Shown: positions 45,057 to 56,952 of the stretch, piece by piece
Layout of the letters: each line of letters opens with the position of its first letter
Numbering within the stretch: the first letter of the stretch is position 1
DNA from: Mauremys mutica
Lineage: Eukaryota; Chordata; Testudines; Geoemydidae
Reading direction: 5' to 3'
DNA length: 64,000 bases
NCBI RefSeq assembly: GCF_020497125.1
Contig: NW_025422890.1
Span: forward strand, 62,001-126,000
Position numbers and translations under genes: made by a program
Notes under the pieces: generated by a model
Database searches by the model: none
Seen by the model: only the letters and a program-made list of their open reading frames with translations
Told to the model about the DNA's origin: nothing

Positions 45057-46377
45057 TGGCTGCTGGGAATGGGGGGTTCTTAGAGGGGTCACATGACACA
45101 CCTTGCTTCCAGTCATGTGGCTGCCTTGACCACGAAGTAATATCCCCATGGGGCGGGACTTCCGGTGACAGGTGGGAGGGACTAAGGGGTCATGGGGCGG
45201 GGTTAGGGTTTGATTAATGGTGGGGCCTTTCTACTGCTGCTGGGTGTTGAGTATGTCCATGCAGAACCAGAGCCAGTGTCCATGTCCAGGCCAAAGGTCG
45301 AAGCCATGTAGTTGAAATCGGAGGGGCTGGGGAAGATCAGGAGGAGGAGGAGGCAATGCTGTGCAGCGGGTGGGTGGAGGGCCTGGAGCGAGGCTAGAGA
45401 AAGGCAAGGAGAATACTGAGCCGGGGTTCATAGCCCAAATCCGGAGCCAAGAAGGGTCATTCCAAAGTCATAGCCAGAGACCGGAGTCAAGAGTCCAGCC
45501 AGAGTCAACAGCGAAGAAACCGGAGGGAAGGGGAGGGAGGGCAGGGCAGGGCAGGGCAGGGTGGTGCATGCGGGCGGGAATGAGGATGACTTACTGGAGC
45601 CCTGGAGACCCCTCATCAGGGGACTCCCTTCCTAGCAATAACAGAAGGACAGTGGGATGACAAAGATGTCTCTGAGCCTGGGGACCAAGCCAAGGGGAGC
45701 TCCCATCCAGGCTCTGTGCCAGGACCCCTCCCTGTTAATTTCACACTCACAGACCCCCTGGCCGGAGGGGAGAATAAAGGGCAGAAGCGAAGGTGCCCCT
45801 GGGGGAAAGGCTCTAGGCCGGGACCCAGTCCACTTCCCAGATCTACACCCAGGATTGTGTGGCCAGGGCCACAGCCCTTCCTCTGCATCTCAGTTCCCAC
45901 CTGCCAGACTCCTCCCCTGTCCCAGGGTGTTCGGGGGGAGTTTCATTCCTGGCTGGGAAGGGTTCAGATACCAGGTGGGTGGATTGGGCCCCAGGTGGGG
46001 GATGGTCAGACATTCGCTGCGTCAGAGGTGACAGGGGCCATGGGAAGGTCTGAGTAGTGACGACGGGGGAGGGGCCCCATGTCAGGCCACCCCTCCCAGA
46101 CTGCAATGGCTATTGAGCATAACCCCTGGCTCTGCGGATGCTCTCACTTCTGGGCCAGCCCCACAGCCTGATTCTGCCGAACCAGTATCTGGCCTGGCCC
46201 CAGCTCCAGGGGTCGGGGTGGGGCAGGGTGTTCAGAGCGAGGTGCTCGGCCTTGGTTTCTCTCAGTGATGTGGGGGGCTCTATGGCCGCTCCCCCCAGCC
46301 CTTCCCCCCAGGCACAGTGAGACAGAGCAGTACCTGCGGCAGGGGGTGGGAGCTGGTCATGCGAAGAGGGGGGGTCC
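45057..46377. other. 3' flank of the MROH-like gene, no further gene seen
   Basis: Contains a GGCAGGGCAGGGCAGG short repeat near 45541 and a degenerate CCGGAGTCAAGAGTC/CCAGAGTCAACAG repetitive stretch (about 45260-45520). No exon is supported. Matched at 59898-61215. Confidence 0.4.
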
Positions 46378-49320
46378 TCAAGGCTGCCCCACGGAGCACA
46401 GCCCCTGCAGTGCGTTGGGCACCTGGCCCAAGACTCTGATGTTAAATAGTTGTACCATGATGTTGGCTGTAATGTCCCCCTGTTGCAAGGGAACAAGGAT
46501 CAATCAGAGACTCGGACACCCACGAGAGCAAAGGGTTTTAACGGCACCGGGAGCCAGCAAAATTTCCTCCCCACCCGTCCCCACGTCTGAGGGACGGATT
46601 CCCCCACCCAGCCCCCGAGACGAAATCTTCTCTCTTCTCTAGTGACTTCCATCCCCTCTCCCACCATTGTGGAATGAACTCCTGCCCCCACGCCTCTCAG
46701 TTCCCCCCCTGAGAGCTGTTCTACCTCCCAACCCAGCGGGAATCCAGCTCCGCTCCCCAGAGTCCCCTCAGCCACCCTCACCCCCTCCAGCTGAGGGGCT
46801 GGGAGGCTTTGGGCAGTAGTGCCGTGGGGTGAGAGGAAGTGGACACCTTTCCCCAAGGGATCCCCCATCCTTAACAGGATGCCATGGACAGTAGCTCTGG
46901 TGAATGGGGCATTTAAGCAGCCTCTGCTGACTAACTTCTCCAGTTCTCCCAGAGCAGGTGGGGACTGGGATAACATGGTACCAGAGCTCTAGGAACCGGC
47001 CTGAGACCCGGAGAGGTAGGGAAGGCTCACAGAGGTGGCTAGGGGAGTTGGCAGCCCCTAGCATGAGCAATGGCGGTGTGTCGTGTTGATGTGACGCCTG
47101 TTAGGAAACAGCCGTGCTGGAGAGCTGGGTCTGCCCTGCTTTGAGCTGCTCAGGGGACAAGCTGGCACCGAACAATGGCAGCTGCCTGGGGTCACCCTCT
47201 CCTTGCTCCCTGGTCATTGCATGGGGATGGGATGGGGGTGATTTTCAATGGCCTGGAGGTGAAAGCCCCTGGGGTTCCCACCCCAGTTGTCCCCTCTTTG
47301 GTTACCTCGTCCTCTAGCAGCTGGCCGGCTTCCCCCAGGATGGAATAGGTCAGCACTAGGCCAGCCTGGCTGATGCGGAGTAGGGGGTCGTGGATGGCCA
47401 GCAGCCCCGCCTGGAGGAAAGATCTTTTCTGCTCCTCCGTGAAGAGCTCGCCAAAGACCTAAAACCAAAAGAACCAGAGCCCTTACAATGGCCCAGAACC
47501 AGCCTCCAAATCCCTCGAGTGTCTCACAAGGTGGAGAAGAATCCTGGGGCAGCCAACCTTTGGGGTCCCATGGACCAGGAACCCCCTTCAGTAGGAGGCT
47601 GCAGGCACTGAGGCCTCAAAAAGCTCTTTCTGGAGCAGGATGAGATGCTGGGAATGTGTCTGCGCGCTCTGGAACCCAGCTCACACAGACAACGCAGGAC
47701 CCCTACTGCTCCCAGCAGCGATAGCTCCTGCAGCGATAGCTCCTGCAGCTCACCCACTAGAGGTTCGGGGTCTTTTAGATCTGGTTCATTCCCACACCTC
47801 ACCCCACGGACAGTCCCAGGAGCCTCACATACTCTGCTGGAAATAAGGAGCAGGCTCTTGCCCTGTGTCCATGAAACACTTGCTGCAGCGGGAGACAACT
47901 CCACATCTGAGCTGCTGCAATGCACCTTACCTCTCCCATCCTGGCCAGGTTTCTATACCCCAGGCGCTCAGGGTCCTGGAGACCGTCCCGGCACCACAGG
48001 TCTGGTGCCTCTCTGGTGTTGAGCCCTGGGGGAGAAAGACACACCCATTGGGGAGGTTTGGCCTTCCACTTTCAGTGCCTGTTTCCTTCTGGGTGCACAC
48101 TGGCCAGGCTCCTTGTGGCATCCACGGCCCAATGGAATCGCAGGGTCCATGGCAGGCGGGTTAGTACCAGAAGGGGGATTTGTTTCAGCCATCACAGTAA
48201 TCATGTGACCCTTATGGCCATTGTGCTCTGGGAGTGGGTGCCTGTTAATGGTGGCGTCTAATACCGAGAACCGCCCCCACACCCACTGAAGTCAGGCCCA
48301 GCTGGTGACATCCTACAAGCTTTGTGTCCTTTCCCTGTGGTTCTTGCTTCAGTTCCTGCCCTCATGATGGGCTCCACATGCCTCAATAGTTCCGTTCCTG
48401 TCCCCTCACGAGCTGGCTGCCCCATCAGGGCTGATTTCCCTGGACTGGGGGACAGAGCTGGGCTCTGAGATAAAGTAGCCAAATTCTCTGGCACTTTCAC
48501 ATTCACCTCCCTAATTCAGAGGTGGGGTGGGTATCAAGGGCGGGGGCTTCTTGCTGTAGTGTCCCATTGCCCAGCTGAGGGAGTCTCAAAGGAGGGGCCT
48601 TGTTTCTATTGGGGTTCCTCTGCCCCGCTACAGTGGGTCTAAGCAGAGAGGTCTTAGTTCTATAGGTGTCCCAATGGCCAGCTGGAGCTAGTCTCCAAGG
48701 GGCTCGTTTCCATGGGATCACATTGCCCAGCTGGGTTTCTTACCCCTCTTCTGCAGGAAGAGCCTGTGCAGCCCATATAGCCCGCCCCTGGCTTGCCGGC
48801 TGATGTTATTGGCTGGGTGAGATACATAGAGACCCAGCTGCAGCACAAAGTCGCCTGCCTTGGGGAAGTCGGAGGAGCTCTGGTGGCAGGAAGAGGAGAG
48901 GGGAATCCATCAACATTCTCCCTTCAGCTCTCCAGCTCCCCTGGGCCAGAGCTCTGCTCCCATCCCTCTGTAGGAGGCGCTGGGGCAGAGGAACAAGGGA
49001 GCTTGGAGCAAAGGGACCAGGTCAAGGGCCCTCGCTGAGCACTCGCTGCCTAGCTGCTCCAGAATAACAAGGGCCCCGAGGCCAGGCACAAATCTGCCAG
49101 CCAGTGGCCTATGGAACGCAGTCCCTTACAGACTCAGAGGGACCAATAAGCCAAGGGATGAGAAACTTGACTCAAGCCCTGACTCTGCAGGATGCTGAGG
49201 TCAAAGGTCACTTACGTCAAGTCCAGGCAGGGAGGTGGCGAATTCGAGCAGGGCAGCACTGCTCTGTATGGCCCTGGCTCTCTCCTGGGTCTTTTTGGAG
49301 AGGACCCTCAAATGGATGTG
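46378..49320 (-). CDS. MROH-like (maestro HEAT-like repeat) gene, last five exons
   Basis: Five exons, in transcription order: 49320-49216, 48879-48744, 48025-47931, 47458-47306 and 46479-46378. All have AG acceptors and GT donors, matching phases, and an open frame of 196 codons ending in TGA. The peptide runs HIHLRVLSKKTQERARAIQ, FPKAGDFVLQLGLYVSHPAN, EAPDLWCRDGLQDPERLGY, VFGELFTEEQKRSFLQAGLL and AIHDPLLRISQAGLVLTYS, then LGQVPNALQGL. This is the pattern of the C-terminal HEAT repeats of MROH proteins, a large family of mostly unknown function, expanded in sauropsids. Full-length members are far longer, and no upstream exons are present here, so this is a 3' gene fragment. It could be transcribed only from an outside promoter. 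The mirror copy is 56953-59897. Confidence 0.7.
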
Positions 49321-49733
49321 CTGCGGGAAAAGGAGGCAGGGGAGGGTCAGCGGGCAGGCGTACGTGCTCTACAAATGAGCCTCTTCCCCTCTCCATGGGG
49401 CTGAGACTTTGTGCTCAGGGTGGAAGAATAGCTGATTGGAAAAGGGGGCTCATGACACTGCCCACGTTTTGCTGGGCACAAGCTCATTGTCTCTCTAGGC
49501 TGGGACAATGGTCAGTCTTGGGGCTGGTCCACTTGCTCTGAAACCCCTGATCCATGAACAGCACGTCAGGATCAAGGCACACGCCCTTGACAACCCCCCC
49601 CCCCCAGACCCCAGCTGTAAAGGACTTATTAGCATGGATGGACCAGCCGTGAGGACAAAAGCTCTGGCCCAGGGGAGCTGGAGAGCTGAAGGGAGAATGT
49701 TGATGGATTCCCCTCTCCTCTTCCTGCCACCAG

Positions 49734-49869
49734 AGCTCCTCCGACTTCCCCAAGGCAGGCGACTTTGTGCTGCAGCTGGGTCTCTATGTATCTCACCCAG
49801 CCAATAACATCAGCCAGCAACCCAGGGGCGAGATCTATGGGCTGCACAGGCTCTTCCTGCAGAAGAGGG
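49734..49869 (+). pseudogene. Isolated copy of MROH-like second exon, inverted
   Basis: A 136-base exon with acceptor CCACCAG and donor GGGTAAG. It is in the opposite orientation to the neighbouring gene fragment and matches its exon at 48744-48879. It reads FPKAGDFVLQLGLYVSHPAN but differs later (ISQQPRGEIYGL against ISRQARGGLYGL). About 15 bases after the donor, the intron passes directly into array 3. No other exon accompanies it on this strand. Confidence 0.75.
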
Positions 49870-49885
49870 GTAAGAAACCCAGCTG

Positions 49886-52373
49886 GGCAATGGGGCTGTG
49901 GGGCTCGGGTTTGAGAACTGTGGCAGGGAACGGGGGCCTGTGGGGGATGGGTTTGAGGGCTGTGGCAGGGAACGAGGCGGCTGTGATGAGGCTGTGGGGG
50001 ATGGGTTTGAGGGCTGTGGCAGGGAATGGGAGGTTGTGGGGGATGGGTTTCAGCGCTGTGGCAGGGCACAGGGGGCTGTGGTGGGGCTGAGGGGGATGGG
50101 TATTGAGCGCTGTGGTAGGGCACGGGGGTCTGTGGTGGGGCCGTGGGGTTGGGTTTGAGAGCTGTGCAGGGAATGGGGGGCCTGTAGGGGATGGGTTTGA
50201 GCGCTGGGGCAGGGAATGGGGATCTGTGGGGGATGGGTTTGAGTGTTGTGTCAGGGAACAAGGTGGCTGTGATGGGGCTGTGGGGAATGGGTTTGAGCGT
50301 TGTGGCAGGGAACGAAGCGGTTGTGATGGGGCTGTGGGGGATGGGTTTAAGCACTCTGGCAGGGAACGGGGGGCTGTGGGAAATGGGTTTGAGTGCTGTG
50401 GCAGGGAATGTAGGGCTGTGGGGGATGGGTTTGAGGTCTGTGAAACGGAATGGGGGGCTGTGGGGGATGGGCTTGAACGTTGTGGTAGGGAACGAGGCAG
50501 CTGTGAAGGGGCTGTGGGGGATGGGTTTGAGCTCTGTGGAAGGAAATGGGGGGCTGTGAGGGATGGCTTTGAGATCTGTGGTAGGGAATGGTGGGCTGTG
50601 GGGGTCAGGTTTGAGTGGTGTGGCAGGGAATGGTGGGCTGTGGGGGTCGGGTTTGAGTGCTGTGGCAGGGAATGGGGGGTTGAGGGGGATGGGTTTGAGG
50701 GATGTGGAAGGCAATGGGGGGCTGTGGGGGATGGGTTTGCGCGCTGTGGCAGGGAATGTGGGGGGTCTGGGGTCGGGTTTGAGAGCTCTGGCAGGGAATG
50801 GGGTCCTGTGGGGGATGGGTTTCAGCGCGATGGCAGGGATTGGGGGGTGAGGGGGATGGGTTTGAGCTCTGTGGCAGGGAATGAGGCGGCTGTGATCTGG
50901 CTGTGGGGGATGGGTTTCAGGTCTGTGGCAGGGCACGAGGCGGCTCTGATGGGGCTGTGGGGGATGGGTTTGAGCGCTGTGTCAGGGAATGGGGGGCTAT
51001 AGGGGATGGGTTTGAGCGCTGTGGCAGGGAACGAGGCGGCAGTGATGGGGTTGTGGGGGATGGGTTTGAGCGCTGGAAATGGGGGATTGTGGGGGATGGC
51101 TTTGAGAGCTGTGGTGGAGAATGGGGGGCTGGGGGATGGGTTTGAGAGCTGTGGTAGGGAACGAGGTGGCTGTGATGGGGCAGTGGGGGATGGGTTTGAG
51201 AATAGTGGCAGGGAATGGGGGGCTGTGGGGGATGGGTTCCAGGTCTGTGGCAGGGAATGGGGGGCTGTGGGGGATGGGTTTGAGCTCTGTGACAGGGATG
51301 AGGCGCTGTGATGGGGCTGTGGGGGATGGGTTTGCGCGCTGTGGCAGGGAACGAGGTGGCTGTGATGGGGCTGTGGGGATGGGTTTGAGTGCTGTGGCAG
51401 AGAATGGGGGCTGTGGGAGATGGGTTTGAGCCCTGTTGTACTGAATGGGGCGGCTGTGATGGGGCTGTGGGGGTGGGTGTGAGGGCTCTGAAAAGGAATG
51501 GGGGGCTGTGGGGGATGGGTTTGTGTGTGTGGTGTGGCAGGAGGTGGCTGGGATGGGGGATGGGTTTGAACAGTGTGGCGGGGAATGGGGGGCTGTGATG
51601 GGGTTCTGGGGGTCGGGTTTGATGGCTGTGGTAGGGAATGGGGGGCTGTGGGGGATGGGTTTGAGCTCAGTGGCAGGGAATGGGAGGCTGTGGGGAATGG
51701 GTTTCAGCATCGTGGCAGGGAATGGGGGTCTGTGATGGGGATGTGTGGGATGGGTTTGAGCGGTCCGGAACGGAATGCGATGCTGTGGGGGATGGGTTTG
51801 AGCACTGTGGATAGGAATGGGGGGTTGTGAGGGATGGGTTTGAGGGCTGTGGCAGGAAATGGGGTGTTGTGGTGTCGGGTTTGAGCGCTCTAGCAGGGAA
51901 CGGGGTCCTGTGGGGGATGGCTTTGAGCACGGAGGCAGGGATTGGGGGGCTGTGGGGGATGGGTTTGAGCACTGGAAATGGGGGTTTGTGGGGGATGGCT
52001 TTGAGAGCTGTGGCAGGGAACGAGACGGGTGTGACTGGGATCTGGGGGATGGGTTTCAGTGCTAAGGCTGGGAATGGGGTTTGTGGGGGATGAGTTGAGC
52101 GCTGTGGCAGGTAATGGGGCACTGTGGGGGATGGGTTTGAGCACTGTGGCAGGGAATGGGGTCCTGTGGGGGATGGTTTTGAGGTCTGTGGCAGGGAATG
52201 GGGATCTGTGGGGGATGCGTTTGAGCGCTGTGGCAGGGAATGAGGCGGCTGTGATGTGGCTGTGGGGCATTGGTGTCAGCGCTGTGGCAGAGAATGGGGG
52301 GCTGTGGTGGATGGGTTTGAGAGCTGTGCGAGGGAATGAGGCGGCTGTGATGAGGCGGTTATGGCGGGGTCAG
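49886..52373 (+). repeat. 42/54-bp minisatellite array 3 (G-rich strand plus)
   Basis: A mixture of 42- and 54-base units as in array 2. It starts inside the intron after the isolated exon copy (GCTGGGCAATGGGGCTGTGG) and ends at a tRNA-Asn-like sequence. The unit 54 bases long adds six residues per repeat to translated frames but keeps the frame. Confidence 0.95.
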
Positions 52374-52451
52374 TGGCTGTGGTGGAGCACACTGGGTCAG
52401 CGCATTCAGCTGTTAACCCAAAGGATGGTGATTTGAGCCCACCCAGGGACG
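52374..52451 (+). pseudogene. tRNA-Asn (GTT)-like sequence, third copy
   Basis: Same as 16154-16231, again at the end of an array: GTGGAGCACACTGGGTCAG, anticodon GTT, GAGCCCACCCAGGGACG. The next bases differ slightly (GTAGTGTCC against GTACTGACC). Confidence 0.75.
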
Positions 52452-52721
52452 GTAGTGTCCCTATACTACCTCCTTGGACCCTCAAAGGAACCCTTTTGCC
52501 GCTTCAGAGCTGTCCCTGCTGGCCTCAGCGTGTTCAGCTGGTGGCCCGAAGAGAGCGCTGGCTGCGACACAAAAATCCATCTCCCAGCAGCCATGCCGGG
52601 GGCTCGGGCTTAATCCTCAAGGCCGAGCGCAAAACCCTTCAGCCGGGCATCTTTTGCTCCCTTTCCGCTTCTGCCCAAGCAGCAAGGGAGACACAGAGGG
52701 GACATGCCGGCTCTAAGGGTA

Positions 52722-52986
52722 TGTCTACGGGTAGCGATCGGTTTATCAGGGATCGATAGATCGCTTCTCATCTAGACGCGATATATCGATCCCCGAACGC
52801 ACTCCCATCAACCCCAGAACTCCACCAGGGCGAGCGGCGGTAGCGGAGTCGACAGGGGGAGCCGCGGCCGTCGATCCCACGCCGCGAGGACGGGAGGTAA
52901 GTCGAAATAAGAGACTTCGACTTCAGGCAAGCTATTCCCCTAGCTGAAGTTGTGTATCTTACATCGATCCCCCCCCAGTGTAGGCC
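52722..52986 (+). mobile_element. Foldback MITE, third related copy
   Basis: TGTCTACGGGTAGCGATCG to CAGTGTAGGCC. It keeps the ACGGGAGGTAAGTCG stretch near 52889 that the copy at 16502 has shortened. Confidence 0.75.
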
Positions 52987-53495
52987 AGGCCTAGGAGTGC
53001 CTCCCTCCCACTTCCCTGTTGGCTGCTGTGATAAATGGGGGGGCGGGCGTAGCTCCCTTTTGTGGACACCCAGCCAGCCAGTTAGCTATAAAGTCCCTCT
53101 TGGTGGCTGTTCTCTGCTTGTTTTACCTGTAAAGGGTTAAAAAAGCCTCCCTGCGTAGGTAAAAGAAAGGGAGTTGGGCCTCTGATCAAAAGAGCCAATG
53201 GGAGGGCTTTTTAAAAATGGAAAAAAAACCCTACCACTGTGATTTGGGAGCAATTTCCACCCCTTTTGCATGGGTGCAGGTGAGGTAATGAATTGGGCCC
53301 TCTGGTTTTTCTCTCGGACCGACCCACCTAGCCCCATCCCAAGATAAGGTGCAGGGCCAATCATGGAAGAACAGTGTCAGGGGAGGCAAAGAGCCTGATT
53401 CTGATCTCAAGTTTGGTGTAAAACAGGAGTAACTCGATGGATGCCAATATTGGGAATTTAGTGTAAATGAGACCAGAATCTATCTCTGTGGTTGC

Positions 53496-56385
53496 CATCC
53501 CCCAGATCCCAATCACACCCGTCTCGTTCCCTGCCACAGCTCTCAAAGCCATCCCCCACAAACCCCCATTTCCAGTGCTCAAACCCATCCCCCACAGCCC
53601 CATCACAACCGCTTCGTTTCCTGCCACGATGCTCAAACCCATCCCCCACAGCCCCCCAATCCCTGCCTCCGTGCTCAAAGCCATCCCCCACAGGACCCCG
53701 TTCCCTGCTAGAGCGCTCAAACCCGACACCACAACACCCCATTTCCTGCCACAGCCCTCAAACCCATCCCTCACAACCCCCCATTCCTATCCACAGTGCT
53801 CAAACCCATCCCCCACAGCATCGCATTCCGTTCCGGACCGCTCAAACCCATCCCACACATCCCCATCACAGACCCCCATTCCCTGCCACGATGCTGAAAC
53901 CCATTCCCCACAGCCTCCCATTCCCTGCCACTGAGCTCAAACCCATCCCCCACAGCCCCCCATTCCCTACCACAGCCATCAAACCCGACCCCCAGAACCC
54001 CATCACAGCCCCCCATGCCCGCCACACTGTTCAAACCCATCCCCCATCCCCCATCCCAGCCACCTCCTGCCACACCACACACACAAACCCATCCCCCACA
54101 GCCCCCCATTCCTTTTCAGAGCCCTCACACCCACCCCCACAGCCCCATCACAGCCGCCCCATTCAGTACAACAGGGCTCAAACCCATCTCCCACAGCCCC
54201 CATTCTCTGCCACAGCACTCAAACCCATCCCCACAGCCCCATCACAGCCACCTCGTTCCCTGCCACAGCGCGCAAACCCATCCCCCACAGCCCCATCACA
54301 GCGCCTCATCCCTGTCACAGAGCTCAAACCCATCCCCCACAGCCCCCCATTCCCTGCCACAGACCTGGAACCCATCCCCCACAGCCCCCATTCCCTGCCA
54401 CTATTCTCAAACCCATCCCCCACTGCCCCATCACAGCCACCTCGTTCCCTACCACAGCTCTCAAACCCATCCCCCAGCCCCCCATTCTCCACCACAGCTC
54501 TCAAAGCCATCCCCCACAATCCCCCATTTCCAGCGCTCAAACCCATCCCCCACAACCCCATCACTGCCGCCTCGTTCCCTGCCACAGCGCTCAAACCCAT
54601 CCCCTATAGCCCCCCATTCCCTGACACAGCGCTCAAACCCATCCCCCACAGCCCCATCAGAGCCGCCTCGTGCCCTGCCACAGACCTGAAACCCATCCCC
54701 CACAGCCAGATCACAGCCGCCTCATTCCCTGCCACAGAGCTCAAACCCATCCCCCTCACCCCCCAATCCCTGCCATCGCGCTGAAACCCATCCCCCACAG
54801 GACCCCATTCCCTGCCAGAGCTCTCAAACCCGACCCCAGAGCCCCCACATTCCCTGCCACAGCGCGCAAACCCATCCCCCACAGCCCCCCATTGCCTTCC
54901 ACATCCCTCAAACCCATCCCCCTCAACCCCCCATTCCCTGCCACAGCACTCAAACCCGACCCCACAGCCCACCATTCCCTGCCACACCACTCAAACCTGA
55001 CCCCCACAGCCCACCATTCCCTACCACAGATCTCAAAGCCATCCCTCACAGCCCCCCATTTCCTTCCACAGAGCTCAAACCCATCCCCCACAGCCCCTTC
55101 ACAGCTGCCTCGTTCCCTACCACAACGTTCAAGCCCATCCCCCACAGCCCCCATTCCGTTTCACAGACCTCAAACCCATCCCCCACAGCCCTACATTCCC
55201 TGCCACAGCACTCAAACCCATTTCCCACAGCCCCCCGTTCCCTGCCAGAGTGCTTAAACCCATCCCCCACAGCCCCATCACAACCGCTTCGTTCCCTGCC
55301 ACAACGCTCAAACCCATTCCCCACAGCCCCATCACAGCCACCTTGTTCCCTGACACAACACTCAAACCCATCCCCCACAGATCCCCATTCCCTGCCCCAG
55401 CGCTCAAACCCATCCCCCTCACCCCCCAATCCCTGCCATCGCGCTGAAACCCATCCCCCACAGGACCCCATTCCCTGCCAGAGCTCTCAAACCCGACCCC
55501 AGAGCCCCCACATTCCCTGCCACAGCGCGCAAACCCATCCCCCACAGCCCCCCATTGCCTTCCACATCCCTCAAACCCATCCCCCTCAACCCCCCATTCC
55601 CTGCCACAGCACTCAAACCCGACCCCCACAGCCCACCATTCCCTGCCACACCACTCAAACCTGACCCCCACAGCCCACCATTCCCTACCACAGATCTCAA
55701 AGCCATCCCTCACAGCCCCCAGTTCCTTCCACAGAGCTCAAACCCATCCCCCACAGCCCCTTCACAGCTGCCTCGTTCCCTACCACAACGTTCAAGCCCA
55801 TCCCCCACAGACCCCCATTCCGTTTCACAGACCTCAAAACCCATCCCCCACAGCCCTACATTCCCTGCCACAGCACTCAAACCCATTTCCCACAGCCCCC
55901 CGTTCCCTGCCAGAGTGCTTAAACCCATCCCCCACAGCCCCATCACAACCGCTTCGTTCCCTGCCACAACGCTCAAACCCATTCCCCACAGCCCCATCAC
56001 AGCCACCTTGTTCCCTGACACAACACTCAAACCCATCCCCCACAGATCCCCATTCCCTGCCCCAGCGCTCAAACCCATCCCCTACAGGCCCCCCATTCCC
56101 TGCACAGCTCTCAAACCCAACCCCACGGCCCCACCACAGACCCCCGTGCCCTACCACAGCGCTCAATACCCATCCCCCTCAGCCCCACCACAGCCCCCTG
56201 TGCCCTGCCACAGCGCTGAAACCCATCCCCCACAACCTCCCATTCCCTGCCACAGCCCTCAAAACCCATCCCCCACAGCCTCATCATAGCCGCCTCGTTC
56301 CCTGCCACAGCCCTCAAACCCATCCCCCACAGGCCCCCGTTCCCTGCCACAGTTCTCAAACCCGAGCCCCACAGCCCCATTGCCC
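53496..56385 (-). repeat. 42/54-bp minisatellite array 4 (G-rich strand minus)
   Basis: Mirror of array 3, but longer. A block of about 654 bases starting CCCCTCACCCCCCAATCC occurs twice in tandem (from about 54752 and from about 55406), while array 3 has it once. The part of array 3 nearest the centre (about 52051-52373) has no counterpart here. Confidence 0.95.
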
Positions 56386-56400
56386 AGCTGGGTTTCTTAC

Positions 56401-56536
56401 CCCTCTTCTGCAGGAAGAGCCTGTGCAGCCCATAGATCTCGCCCCTGGGTTGCTGGCTGATGTTATTGGCTGGGTGAGATACATAGAGACCCAGCTGCAG
56501 CACAAAGTCGCCTGCCTTGGGGAAGTCGGAGGAGCT
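56401..56536 (-). pseudogene. Isolated copy of MROH-like second exon, mirror copy
   Basis: Mirror of 49734-49869, with the same acceptor and donor. The array-side boundary is the same. Confidence 0.75.
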
Positions 56537-56952
56537 CTGGTGGCAGGAAGAGGAGAGGGGAATCCATCAACATTCTCCCTTCAGCTCTCCAGCTCCCCTG
56601 GGCCAGAGCTTTTGTCCTCACGGCTGGTCCATCCATGCTAATAAGTCCTTTACAGCTGGGGTCTGGGGGGGGGGGGGGGTTGTCAAGGGCGTGTGCCTTG
56701 ATCCTGACGTGCTGTTCATGGATCAGGGGTTTCAGAGCAAGTGGACCAGCCCCAAGACTGACCATTGTCCCAGCCTAGAGAGACAATGAGCTTGTGCCCA
56801 GCAAAACGTGGGCAGTGTCATGAGCCCCCTTTTCCAATCAGCTATTCTTCCACCCTGAGCACAAAGTCTCAGCCCCATGGAGAGGGGAAGAGGCTCGTTT
56901 GTAGAGCACGTACGCCTGCCCGCTGACCCTCCCCTGCCTCCTTTTCCCGCAG

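Larger units (their letters stand above)
41964..52373 (+). repeat. Inverted repeat 2, left arm
   Basis: Array 2, LTR, MROH-like block and array 3 are mirrored by array 5, LTR, MROH-like block and array 4 at 53496-64000. The unique parts 44334-49885 and 56390-61938 pair almost base for base about a point near 53138. The array parts have changed more. Confidence 0.95.
52374..53495 (+). repeat. Third copy of the outer end of inverted repeat 1
   Basis: Direct copy of 16154-17272 with few changes: tRNA-Asn-like sequence (52374-52451), foldback MITE (52722-52986), LTR fragment (from 53027) and the GATTCTGATCTCA inverted repeat (about 53395-53485). It stops at CTGTGGTTGCC, where array 4 begins at once. 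It lies at the centre of inverted repeat 2 and has minisatellite on both sides. Confidence 0.92.

Noticed and set aside
49629..50936. A 435-codon open frame, minus strand, Pro/His-rich
   Set aside because: It is the antisense of the 42/54-bp array plus the antisense of an MROH-like exon. The unit length being a multiple of three explains the open frame.
53492..54784. A 430-codon open frame, plus strand, over array 4
   Set aside because: Tandem repeat translated in a frame kept open by unit length; no start context, domain or unique sequence.
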